Assembly: GCA_964405335.1 (NCBI GenBank)
Contig: CAYONP010000007.1
Location: 1-64,000, forward strand
Direction: 5' to 3'
DNA from: CAYONP01 sp964405335
GTDB lineage: Bacteria; Armatimonadota; UBA10988
Length of the DNA stretch: 64,000 nucleotides
Shown here: positions 48,511 to 56,490 of the stretch, one piece after another
How positions within the stretch are numbered: the stretch's first letter is position 1
How the letters are laid out: each line of letters opens with the position of its first letter
The notes under the pieces: generated by a model
The model's input: only the letters and a program-made list of their open reading frames with translations
What the model was told of the DNA's origin: nothing
Databases searched by the model: none
Translations under genes and position numbers: made by a program

Positions 48511-48538
48511 TTGCGTCGGGCACTGCCGGACCCATAAT
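48511..48538 (+). promoter_or_regulatory. Promoter of the TPR protein gene
   Basis: TTGCGT (48511-48516), 16-bp spacer, CATAAT (48533-48538), 33 nt before ATG 48571. CATAAT also lies ahead of the gene at 26964. Confidence 0.5.
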
Positions 48539-48570
48539 GCTCCCGACCAACCTCGGCTTGGGAGGCAGAC

Positions 48571-50193
48571 ATGATCCGGCTTCGCTCGCTCGCCCTGCTG
48601 CTCTGGCTCGCCGCCGCCGCCACCGCCCAGGTCGCGCTGTTCGAGGGGCTGGGTGAGTATCATCGCCCGGTGAGCACCGCCTCGCCCGAGGCGCAGCGGT
48701 ACTGGGACCAGGGGTTCATTTTCTACCAGGGCTTCAACCACGGGACCGCGCGGCAGTCGTTCGCCCGGGCCGCCGAGCTGGACCCGGCCTGCGCCATGGC
48801 CCACTGGGGCCTGGCGCTGAGCCTTGGACCGCACATCAACTACACCCTTATGACGCCCGACGAGGAGCAGGCGGCGACCGAGGCGATCGCCCGCGCCCGG
48901 GCGACCGCCGCCGGCGCCACACCGGTCGAGCGCGCCCTGATCGAGGCGCTGGCGACCCGCTACCGGTTCCCCGCGGTGGCCGACCGCCGGCCGCTCGACG
49001 AGGCTTATGCCGCGGCGATGCGGGCGGTCTATGAGCAGTATCCCGCCGACGCCGATGTGGGTGCGCTCTATGCCGAGGCGCTGATGAACCTGTGGCCGTG
49101 GGACCTCTGGTCGCCCGAGGGCGAGCCGCGGCCCGATACGCCCACCATCGTCGCGGTGCTCGAACACGTGCTGGAGGTTGCGCCCGACCATCCCTTCGCC
49201 TGCCACCTCTACATCCACGCGGTCGAGGCCTCGCCCGAGCCGGGCCGGGCGCTGGCGGCGGCCAATCGACTGCGGCCACTGGTCCCCGGCGTGGCGCACC
49301 TGGTCCACATGCCGTCGCACATCGACATCCGGCTGGGGCGCTATGAAGAGGCCATCGCGGCCAACGAGCGGGCCATCGTCGCCGATGAGACCTACCTGCG
49401 GCGCACGCCGTCGCTCGGGCTGCACAGCATGTATCGCGCGCACGACTACCATTTCGTGGTCTATGCGGCGATGTTCCGGGGCCAAAGCGAGCTGGCCCTG
49501 CGCCGCGCGCGTGACCTGGCCCAGGTGCTGCCGCTCGAGCTGGTGGTGCAGCATGCCGACTTCCTCGACGGCTTCGCGGCGACGGTCTTCCACGTACTGG
49601 TGCGCTTCGGCCGCTGGGAGGAGATCCTCGCCGAGCCGGAGCCCGAGGCGAAGCTGCCGGTGACCAGCGCGTTCTATCACTACGCGCGCGGGCTGGCCTT
49701 CTCGTCACTCGGCCTGGTCGACCAGGCGGCGGTCGAGCTGGCCGCCTATGACGCGGCCCGCGCCGCGGTGCCGGAGACCTCGTACATCGGCAACAACGCC
49801 TCGTCCGTGGTGCTCGAGATCGGCCGGCACATGCTCGCCGGCGAGTTGGAGTATCGGCGCGGCAACGTCGAGCAGGGGTTCGCGCTGCTGCGCCAGGCGG
49901 TGGCCGCCGACGAGGCGCTACGCTACGACGAGCCGTGGGGATGGATGCAGCCGGCGGCCCACGCGCTGGGCGCACTGCTGCTCGAGCAGGGGCGGCTCGA
50001 AGAGGCCGAGCAGGTCTACCGCGCCGATCTGGCGCGCCACGCCGGCAACGGCTGGTCGCTCCACGGCTTGGCCGAGTCGCTGCGCCGCCAGGGCAAGGCC
50101 GACGAGGCGGCCGAGACCGACCGCCGCTTCGCAGAGGCCTGGGCGTCGGCCGACGTGGAGCTGCGCGCGAGCTGTTTCTGCCGCCTCGAATGA
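48571..50193 (+). CDS. Exported TPR-repeat protein
   Basis: A 540-aa protein with a signal peptide (LALLLWLAAAATAQ). The mature part is almost all TPR-like helices: GFNHGTARQSFARAAELDP, AVLEHVLEVAPDHPFACHLY, GRYEEAIAANERAIVADE, EYRRGNVEQGFALLRQAV and QGRLEEAEQVYRADLARHAGN. HMPSHIDIRLGRYEEA is a recurring signature of bacterial TPR proteins of this type. It probably mediates protein-protein contacts in the periplasm. ATG 48571 follows GGGAGGC. Confidence 0.85.
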   Translation: MIRLRSLALLLWLAAAATAQVALFEGLGEYHRPVSTASPEAQRYWDQGFIFYQGFNHGTARQSFARAAELDPACAMAHWGLALSLGPHINYTLMTPDEEQAATEAIARARATAAGATPVERALIEALATRYRFPAVADRRPLDEAYAAAMRAVYEQYPADADVGALYAEALMNLWPWDLWSPEGEPRPDTPTIVAVLEHVLEVAPDHPFACHLYIHAVEASPEPGRALAAANRLRPLVPGVAHLVHMPSHIDIRLGRYEEAIAANERAIVADETYLRRTPSLGLHSMYRAHDYHFVVYAAMFRGQSELALRRARDLAQVLPLELVVQHADFLDGFAATVFHVLVRFGRWEEILAEPEPEAKLPVTSAFYHYARGLAFSSLGLVDQAAVELAAYDAARAAVPETSYIGNNASSVVLEIGRHMLAGELEYRRGNVEQGFALLRQAVAADEALRYDEPWGWMQPAAHALGALLLEQGRLEEAEQVYRADLARHAGNGWSLHGLAESLRRQGKADEAAETDRRFAEAWASADVELRASCFCRLE

Positions 50194-50266
50194 GCGGCAC
50201 GCCGGCGGTCGGTCGGGACGCGCCGGAGGGGCCGTGCCGGCGGGACGCCGGCGGTCCGTAGGGAGG

Positions 50267-50340
50267 GCGGGCGTCCCCGCCCACTCCGGAGCGCGGGCGT
50301 CCCCGCCCACTCCGGAGCGCGGGCGTCCCCGCCCGCTCCG
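50267..50340. repeat. 26-bp tandem repeat, three copies
   Basis: Copies at 50267-50292 and 50293-50318 are identical, the third (50319-50340) is partial with one change. The unit (GCGGGCGTCCCCGCC...) is itself a palindrome and the same motif recurs at 55755-56104. Between the TPR gene and the suf promoter; no ORF. Confidence 0.8.
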
Positions 50341-50362
50341 TCTGCCGCCGCCTCAATGCTCC

Positions 50363-50391
50363 TTGACACGACTCGGAACCCCTGGCATAGT
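50363..50391 (+). promoter_or_regulatory. Sigma-70 promoter of the suf operon
   Basis: -35 TTGACA (50363-50368, consensus), 17-bp spacer, -10 CATAGT (50386-50391). The palindrome at 50392-50402 lies just downstream, overlapping the expected start of transcription. Confidence 0.75.
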
Positions 50392-50402
50392 TAACCTGGT
50401 TA
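50392..50402. promoter_or_regulatory. TAACC-T-GGTTA operator-like palindrome
   Basis: A perfect 11-bp palindrome straddling the expected transcription start of the suf operon. Its position fits repression by the MarR-type regulator encoded first in the operon; this is an inference. Confidence 0.5.
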
Positions 50403-50423
50403 CGCAATTAGGAGCGCAGCCGG

Positions 50424-51020
50424 ATGGGTGCTCGAGCGGTGACGCCGGTGGTACGGCTGAACGACACGACCAAGACCCTCACGCAGGTGGTCCGGCTGTT
50501 GGTCAACGGCCTCATGGAGGACGCCTACGCCGACACCGCGGTGAGTGGCGAGCGAGTGACCGCGGCCCAGTTCGAGGTGCTGCGCTACATCGACCGCCAC
50601 TGCCTGCCGACGGTCAAGCAGGTGGCCGAGGCGCTGCAGATCAGCAGCGCGGCGGCGACCAAGGCGATATCCGGCCTGGCCGACCTGCGCCCGGTGCCGT
50701 TGGTCGAGCGGACGCGTGGCGCTGACCGCCGCGAGGTTCGCCTACGCACCACCGCGGCCGGGCAGATGCTGGTCGAGCGCGTGCAGGACTCGTATGCCGA
50801 CCGCATCGCGGCGGTGCTCGGCGAGCTGACGCGCGCCGAGCAGCAGTCGCTCGAGCTGGGCCTAAAGGCCTTTCTGCGCGCGGCGCTGACCTCGCCCGAT
50901 CAGTGCGACGCGGCCTGCCTGCGCTGCGGGGTCGACCATGTCGACGACTGTCTGGTCCACCTGGCCGACACCACCCATGCCGGTGGTTCGGTGGCCGCGC
51001 TCGAACATCGGTCGCGATAG
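50424..51020 (+). CDS. Cys-rich MarR-type regulator of the suf operon
   Basis: A 198-aa MarR-like winged-helix protein. HTH region: TVKQVAEALQISSAAATKAISGLADL; wing VERTRGADRREVRLRTT. After the dimerisation helices the C-terminus has CDAACLRCGVDHVDDC, spacing Cx3Cx2Cx7C, suited to bind an iron-sulfur cluster or zinc. ATG 50424 follows AGGAGCG. As the first gene before sufT, sufC, sufB and sufD, it likely senses cluster status and controls them, in the role played elsewhere by SufR or IscR, but of a different protein family. Confidence 0.82.
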   Translation: MGARAVTPVVRLNDTTKTLTQVVRLLVNGLMEDAYADTAVSGERVTAAQFEVLRYIDRHCLPTVKQVAEALQISSAAATKAISGLADLRPVPLVERTRGADRREVRLRTTAAGQMLVERVQDSYADRIAAVLGELTRAEQQSLELGLKAFLRAALTSPDQCDAACLRCGVDHVDDCLVHLADTTHAGGSVAALEHRSR

Positions 51021-51029
51021 GAGGCCCGG

Positions 51030-51341
51030 ATGGTCACCTCGGAAGCGGTCTACGACGCGCTGCGCGAGTGCTACGACCCGGAGATCCCGATCAATATCTA
51101 TGATCTGGGTCTGGTCTACGAGGTCGACATCGACGCGGCGCAGGTGCGGGTCGACATGACCTTGACCTCGATCGGCTGCCCCCTGGCGGCCGAGCTGGTC
51201 GAGCAGGTGACCAACGCCGTGCGGGCGGTCGATGGAGTCGAGCAGGCGCAGGTGAACCTGGTCTGGTCGCCGCCCTGGACCCCGCAACTGGCGACCGACG
51301 AGGGCAAGCAGCAACTGGCGATGATGGGCATACCCGTCTGA
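51030..51341 (+). CDS. sufT: SufT/MIP18-like iron-sulfur assembly protein (DUF59)
   Basis: A 103-aa DUF59 protein: DPEIPINIYDLGLVYEV near residue 16 (the DPEIP-x-DLGL signature), MTLTSIGCPLA with the conserved Cys, and VNLVWSPPWTPQL. It assists iron-sulfur cluster maturation and transfer. ATG 51030, 9 nt after the MarR gene. The motif order is identical to that in other SUF operons. Confidence 0.93.
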   Translation: MVTSEAVYDALRECYDPEIPINIYDLGLVYEVDIDAAQVRVDMTLTSIGCPLAAELVEQVTNAVRAVDGVEQAQVNLVWSPPWTPQLATDEGKQQLAMMGIPV

Positions 51342-51358
51342 GCGAAGGACACGACGAC

Positions 51359-52132
51359 ATGGCGATGCGCAAGGACCTGGTGATTGACGACCTGCGGGTC
51401 TCGGTCGATGAGACGCCCATCTTGAAGGGCCTGACGCTGACCGTCACCGGCGGCACGCGACAGGTGCTGATGGGCCCCAATGGCTCGGGCAAGTCGACCC
51501 TGGCTTACGCCCTGATGGGCCACCCGAGCTACACGGTGACCGGCGGGTCGGTGACCTTCGGCGGCGAGGACATCCTCGACATGGAGCCCGACGAGCGGGC
51601 CAAGGCGGGGCTCTTCCTGGCTTTTCAGTACCCCAAGGAGATCACCGGCGTCACGGTTTCGAGCTTCCTGCGCCAGGCGCTGTCGGCGGTCCGCGGCGAG
51701 GATGTCAGCCTGCGCGAGTTCTCGGCCCAACTGACGGCCAACATGAAGCGGCTGGAGATGAACTCCGAGTTCGCCCGCCGCTACCTGAACGAGGGCTTCA
51801 GCGGCGGTGAGCGGAAGCGCAATGAGATGCTGCAGCTGCTCTGCCTCTCGCCGCAGTTGGCCATCCTCGACGAGACCGACTCCGGTCTCGATGTCGAGAT
51901 GCGGCAACTGGTCGCCGACGTGGTGCTCGAGATGCACGAGCAGCAGGGCACCGGGTTCCTGGTCGTCACGCACTACGAGGACGTGGTCCGGCAAATGCAG
52001 CCGGAGCGGGTCCACATCATGCTCGACGGCCGGGTTGTGACCAGCGGTGGCATCGACCTGGTCGAGCGGCTCGGCGCCGAGAAGAACTGGGATTGGGTGG
52101 AAAAGGAGGCCGTGGCTCATGGCACAGCCTAA
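51359..52132 (+). CDS. sufC: Fe-S assembly ATPase SufC
   Basis: A 257-aa ABC-type ATPase of the SufBCD scaffold. Walker A GPNGSGKST near residue 39, signature FSGGERKRNE near residue 147, Walker B LAILDETDSGLDVE, His switch VVTHYEDVV. It energises cluster assembly with SufB and SufD. ATG 51359. It overlaps sufB by 14 nt. Confidence 0.97.
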   Translation: MAMRKDLVIDDLRVSVDETPILKGLTLTVTGGTRQVLMGPNGSGKSTLAYALMGHPSYTVTGGSVTFGGEDILDMEPDERAKAGLFLAFQYPKEITGVTVSSFLRQALSAVRGEDVSLREFSAQLTANMKRLEMNSEFARRYLNEGFSGGERKRNEMLQLLCLSPQLAILDETDSGLDVEMRQLVADVVLEMHEQQGTGFLVVTHYEDVVRQMQPERVHIMLDGRVVTSGGIDLVERLGAEKNWDWVEKEAVAHGTA

Positions 52133-53570
52133 GACACAGCAAGCTCAACCCGCATCGGATCAGAACACGCAACTGCGTGAGATGCGCTCGGATTACGCCG
52201 AGCGGTACGGTTTCTTCGACGTGCGCGAGAACGTCTTTCAGACCGGCCACGGCTTGACCGAGGAGGTGGTCCGCGCGATCAGCGCGCAGAAGCACGAGCC
52301 GGCCTGGATGCTCGACAAGCGGCTCGAGGGCTACCGCCACTTTCTCGAGCGCCCGACCCCGACCTGGGGCGGCGATCTGAGCGGGATCAACTTCGACGAC
52401 ATCTGCTACTACGTGCGGCCGTCGGAGCGCCAGGAGACGACCTGGGACGAGGTGCCCGAGGACATCAAGCAGACCTTCGACAAGCTGGGTATCCCCGAGG
52501 CCGAGCGCCAGTCGATGCTCGGCGGCGTCGGCGCGCAGTACGACAGCGAGGTGGTCTACCACTCGCTGCGCGAGCAGTGGAAGTCGCAGGGCGTGATCTT
52601 CCTCTCGCCCGAGGAGGCGGTGCAGGAGCATCCCGAGGTGGTGCAGCAGTACTTCGGCACCATCATCCCCTACCACGACAACAAGTTCGCGGCGCTGAAC
52701 ACCGCGGTCTGGTCGGGCGGCAGCTACATCTACGTGCCGCCGGGCGTGCAGGTCGACATCCCGCTGCAGGCCTACTTCCGGATCAACTCCGAGAACGTCG
52801 GTCAGTTCGAGCGGACGCTGATCATCGTCGACGAGGGCGCCTTCGTGCACTATGTCGAGGGCTGCACCGCGCCGATCTACAGCCGCGACAGCCTCCACTC
52901 GGCGGTCGTCGAGATCGTCGTCAAGCGCGGCGGGCGGTGCCGCTACACGACCATCCAGAACTGGTCGAACAACGTCTACAACCTGGTCACCAAGCGGGCC
53001 GTGGCCTATGCCGACGCGACCATGGAGTGGGTCGACGCCAACCTGGGCAGCAAGCTGACCATGAAGTACCCGGCGGTCTACATGGTCGAGCCGGGCGCCC
53101 ACGGCGAGATTCTCTCCATCGCCTTTGCCGGGCACGGCCAGCACCAGGATGCCGGCGGTAAGGTGGTCCACGCGGCGCCGCACACGACCAGCCGGATCAT
53201 CAGCAAGTCGATCTCAAAGGACGGCGGTCGGGCCAGCTACCGCGGCCTGTGCAAGGTCTATCCGGGCTGCGAGCAGAGCCGCAGCAACGTCGTCTGCGAC
53301 GCGCTGCTGCTCGATGAGGCGAGCCGCTCGGACACCTACCCCTACATCGAGGTCGAGGAGGACCGCACCCAGGTCGGCCACGAGGCCAGCGTCTCGAAGG
53401 TCGGCGAGGAGCAGTTGTTCTACCTGATGAGCCGCGGGCTCGACGAGGACACTGCCATCGGCCTGATCGTCAACGGCTTCATCGAGCCGATCGTCAAGGA
53501 ACTGCCGATGGAGTATGCGGTCGAGATGAACCGCCTGATCGAGCTGCAGATGGAAGGCTCGATCGGCTGA
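52119..53570 (+). CDS. sufB: Fe-S assembly scaffold protein SufB
   Basis: A 483-aa scaffold of the SufBCD complex on which clusters are built. Family blocks seen: YGFFDVRENVFQTGHGL, WSGGSYIYVPPGV, VHYVEGCTAPIYS (with conserved Cys), and GAHGEILSIAFAGHGQHQDAGG. ATG 52119 has AGGAGG 10 nt upstream and lies inside the end of sufC; the open frame continues upstream but lacks a site. Part of the suf operon. Confidence 0.97.
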   Translation: MAQPKTQQAQPASDQNTQLREMRSDYAERYGFFDVRENVFQTGHGLTEEVVRAISAQKHEPAWMLDKRLEGYRHFLERPTPTWGGDLSGINFDDICYYVRPSERQETTWDEVPEDIKQTFDKLGIPEAERQSMLGGVGAQYDSEVVYHSLREQWKSQGVIFLSPEEAVQEHPEVVQQYFGTIIPYHDNKFAALNTAVWSGGSYIYVPPGVQVDIPLQAYFRINSENVGQFERTLIIVDEGAFVHYVEGCTAPIYSRDSLHSAVVEIVVKRGGRCRYTTIQNWSNNVYNLVTKRAVAYADATMEWVDANLGSKLTMKYPAVYMVEPGAHGEILSIAFAGHGQHQDAGGKVVHAAPHTTSRIISKSISKDGGRASYRGLCKVYPGCEQSRSNVVCDALLLDEASRSDTYPYIEVEEDRTQVGHEASVSKVGEEQLFYLMSRGLDEDTAIGLIVNGFIEPIVKELPMEYAVEMNRLIELQMEGSIG

Positions 53571-53593
53571 CCTGCCGCGATTGCGAGGAACCG

Positions 53594-54886
53594 ATGTCCG
53601 ACACCACGGGGTTCAGTCGTGCCCGCGCCGAGGCGCTGTCCGAGCGCCTGGCCGAACCCGACTGGTTCCGCCGCCGCCGCCTGGCCGCCGCTGCCGCCTA
53701 TGCCGACACGCCGTTCCCGAGCGACAAGGCCGAGGACTGGCGGCGGGTCAACCTCGGCGCCATCGACTTCGACAGCTACGCCGTCGCCGCGCCGAACGGC
53801 ACGCCGGCGCGGGGCGGCGAGCCGACCGACGCCGCCGGTCTGATCCGCGCCGTCGACGGCCGGGTGACCGAATGCCGGCTGTCGCGCGAGGCGACCGACG
53901 CCGGCGTGGTGCTGACCTCGCTGGCCGAGGCGGCCCGGACGCACGAGGACCTGGTCCGGCGCTACTGGATGACCGCCGCGGTGTCGCCCGAGGAGAGCAA
54001 GTTCACGCTGCTCCACGCCGCCTTCGTCAACACCGGCACGTTTCTCTACGTGCCCCGCGGCGTGCGGCTCACCGCGCCGATCGTCTCGCGCGTCGAGCTG
54101 ACCCACGGCGGCGTCGGCTCGTTTCACCACACCCTGGCAATCGTCGAAGACGAGGCCGAGGCCGAGCTGATCGACGAGTCTCGTGGCGGCGGCGAGGGCG
54201 GGGCGCTGAGCGTGCCGGTGGCCGAGGTGTTCGCCGGCCGCGGCGCGCGCGCCGGTTATCACGCGGTGCAGAACTGGTCGCGCGGCGTCTATGAGTTCGC
54301 GGTGCGGCGGCTCTGCGTCGGCGCCGATTCGGCCGGCCGGCTGTCCGACCTGGCCCTCGGCGGCACCGCCGGCAAGGTCTTTGTCGGCGCGGTGCTCGAA
54401 GGGCGCGGCGCGCGCTGCGACCTGTATGGCATGTACTTCCCCGAGGCGGGGCAGCAGTTCGACTACACCACGTTGCAGGACCACCGCGTGCCGAACTGCG
54501 TCAGCAACCTGCTGTTCAAGGGCGCGCTGGCCAACCGCGCGCGGTCGGCCTTCCGGGGGGTCATCCGGGTTCACCCCGAGGCGCAGCAGACCGACGCCTA
54601 CCAGACCAACAACAACCTGTTGCTCGGCGACGAGGCGCGGGCCGACTCGATGCCGGTGCTCGAAATCGAGGCCGACGACGTGAAGTGCTCGCACGGCGCG
54701 ACGCTGTCCAGTGTCGACGCCGAGGACCTGTTCTATCTCACCAGCCGCGGGCTGCCACGCGACTTGGCCCAGCGGCTGATCATCGGCGGCTTCTTCGAGC
54801 CGATCCTCGACCAATTGCCGTCGGCCTCGCTGCGCGAGCGGGTGCAGGCGCAGGTTATGGGGCGGATCGCGCGGCAGGATCATTGA
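53594..54886 (+). CDS. sufD: Fe-S assembly protein SufD
   Basis: A 430-aa partner of SufB and SufC. Typical SufD blocks include DWRRVNLGAIDFDSYA, NTGTFLYVPRGVRLTAP, LYGMYFPEAGQQFDYTTLQDH and SHGATLSSVDAEDLFYLTSRGL near the C-terminus. ATG 53594 follows GCGAGGAACC. It ends 16 nt before the sulfurtransferase. Confidence 0.95.
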   Translation: MSDTTGFSRARAEALSERLAEPDWFRRRRLAAAAAYADTPFPSDKAEDWRRVNLGAIDFDSYAVAAPNGTPARGGEPTDAAGLIRAVDGRVTECRLSREATDAGVVLTSLAEAARTHEDLVRRYWMTAAVSPEESKFTLLHAAFVNTGTFLYVPRGVRLTAPIVSRVELTHGGVGSFHHTLAIVEDEAEAELIDESRGGGEGGALSVPVAEVFAGRGARAGYHAVQNWSRGVYEFAVRRLCVGADSAGRLSDLALGGTAGKVFVGAVLEGRGARCDLYGMYFPEAGQQFDYTTLQDHRVPNCVSNLLFKGALANRARSAFRGVIRVHPEAQQTDAYQTNNNLLLGDEARADSMPVLEIEADDVKCSHGATLSSVDAEDLFYLTSRGLPRDLAQRLIIGGFFEPILDQLPSASLRERVQAQVMGRIARQDH

Positions 54887-54902
54887 CCGCGAGGTGACCG
54901 CC

Positions 54903-55754
54903 ATGAGTGACTATGCCCACCCCGAGGTGCTGGTCTCGACCGACTGGGTGGCCGAGAACCTGCACCGCACCGGCGACGTCCGCATCGTCGAGTCCGATGA
55001 GGATGTGCTGCTGTATGACATCGGCCACATCCCGAACGCCGTCAAGATCGACTGGCAGGCCGACCTGCAGGATCCGGTGATTCGCGACTACATCGACGCC
55101 GACCGCTTCGCCGAGCTGTGCGCTCGCGCCGGCATCGGCAACACGACGACGGTGGTCTTCTACGGCGACAAGTTCAACTGGTGGGCCTGCTATGCGCTGT
55201 GGACCTTCAAGCTGTTCGGCCACGCCGACTGCCGGATCATGAACGGCGGGCGGCAGCGCTGGGTCGACGAGGGCCGTGAGCTGACCACCGAGGTGCCCAC
55301 GCCGGCGCCGGCCGAGTACCGCGCACCGAGCGACAACACGGCGGCGATCCGCGCCTTCCGCGACGATGTGCGGGCCCACCTGGCGCGGGGCGGCCGGCTG
55401 GTCGACGTGCGCTCGCCGGGCGAGTACAGCGGCGAGTTGCTGCACATGCCCGACTATCCGCAGGAGGGCGCGCTGCGCGGCGGCCACATCCCCACCGCGG
55501 TCAACATTCCGTGGGCCAAGGCGGTGGGCGAGGACGGGCGGTTCAAGCCCGAGCCCGAGCTGCGCGAGCTCTACGCCGACCTGCTCGACGGCGACGAAGT
55601 GATCGCCTACTGCCGCATCGGCGAGCGTTCGAGCCTGACCTGGTTCGTGCTCCGCTACCTGCTCGGCCACGAGAAGGTGCGCAACTACGACGGCTCGTGG
55701 ACGGAGTGGGGCAACCTGGTTGGCGCGCCGGTGAGGCAAGGTCCGGAGCCGTAA
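54903..55754 (+). CDS. Rhodanese-type sulfurtransferase, two-domain
   Basis: A 283-aa thiosulfate/3-mercaptopyruvate-type sulfurtransferase. The inactive N-terminal rhodanese domain has VVFYGDKFNWWACYALW; the catalytic C-terminal domain has LVDVRSPGEYSGEL and CRIGERSSLTW with the nucleophile Cys at residue 237. The loop CRIGERS is the family's active site. ATG 54903 has GAGGTG 7 nt upstream. Placed where suf operons usually carry the desulfurase gene sufS, so it may supply sulfur here; this is an inference. Confidence 0.92.
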   Translation: MSDYAHPEVLVSTDWVAENLHRTGDVRIVESDEDVLLYDIGHIPNAVKIDWQADLQDPVIRDYIDADRFAELCARAGIGNTTTVVFYGDKFNWWACYALWTFKLFGHADCRIMNGGRQRWVDEGRELTTEVPTPAPAEYRAPSDNTAAIRAFRDDVRAHLARGGRLVDVRSPGEYSGELLHMPDYPQEGALRGGHIPTAVNIPWAKAVGEDGRFKPEPELRELYADLLDGDEVIAYCRIGERSSLTWFVLRYLLGHEKVRNYDGSWTEWGNLVGAPVRQGPEP

Positions 55755-56178
55755 CCGTCCGGGGCGCGGGCGTCCTCGCCCGCTCCGATGCCGGCGGGGA
55801 CGCCGGCGGTCCGTTGTCCGTCGGGGACGCCGGCGGCCCAAGGTAGGGCGCGTTCGCCGAACGCGCCGGTGCCGGCGGGGACGCCGGCGGTCCATTCGGG
55901 GCGCGGGCGTCCCCGCCCGCTCCGATGCCGGTGAGCCGGTTGGCGGCGGNNNNNNNNNNNNNNNNNNNNNNNNNNNNNNNNNNNNNNNNNNNNNNNNNNN
56001 NNNNNNNNNNNNNNNNNNNNNNNNNNNNNNNNNNNNNNNNNNNNNNNNNTTCGGGGCGCGGGCGTCCCCGCCCGCTCCGATGCCGGTGAGCCGGTTGGCG
56101 GCGGCCGGGGACGGCCGCGCTCCGTCGGTCGCGCTCCGTCGGTCGCGCTCCGTCGGTCGCGCTGGGAAGGAACAGGTC
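55755..56178. repeat. GC-rich palindromic repeat cluster with scaffold gap
   Basis: Repeats of GGGCGTCC/GGACGCCC and GCCGGCGGGGACGCCGGC occur at 55755-55949 and 56050-56104, with short GCTCCGTCGGTCGC repeats at 56119-56160. 100 N are at 55950-56049, and the 55 bp on each side of the gap are identical (55895-55949, 56050-56104). The true length is unknown; no ORF is visible on either side. Confidence 0.8.
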
Positions 56179-56490
56179 GTGCCAGAGCCAGTCGTCGTCG
56201 CGAAACTGAGTGACCTGCCGCCGGGCGAGATGATCCGCGTCTATGTCGACGGCCGGCCGATCGCCCTGTTCAACGTCGACGGCGTGGTCTACGCCACGTC
56301 GGACGAGTGCAGCCACGACGTCGCGTCGCTGTCACATGGCTATCTTGAGGGGCACATCGTTACCTGCCCGCGCCACTTCGCCAAGTTCGACGTGCGGACG
56401 GGCAAGAACCTCTGCTTTCCCGCCGTCACGCCGGTCAAGAGCTACCCGGTGACGATTGTCGGCGACGAGGTGGCGGTCGACGTCTCCTGA
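56179..56490 (+). CDS. Rieske-type [2Fe-2S] ferredoxin
   Basis: A 103-aa small Rieske protein with CSHDVASLSHG near residue 36 and CPRHFAKFDVRTG near residue 56: CxH and CxxH ligand pairs of a Rieske cluster. It resembles NirD-like/dioxygenase ferredoxin components. GTG 56179 has GGAAGGA upstream. Likely the last gene of the suf operon across the gap; it overlaps the end of ppk1 by 49 nt in convergent orientation. Confidence 0.9.
   Translation: MPEPVVVAKLSDLPPGEMIRVYVDGRPIALFNVDGVVYATSDECSHDVASLSHGYLEGHIVTCPRHFAKFDVRTGKNLCFPAVTPVKSYPVTIVGDEVAVDVS

Noticed and set aside
50267..50340. CRISPR array
   Set aside because: Direct head-to-tail units with no spacers and no cas genes; this is a simple tandem repeat of a palindrome.
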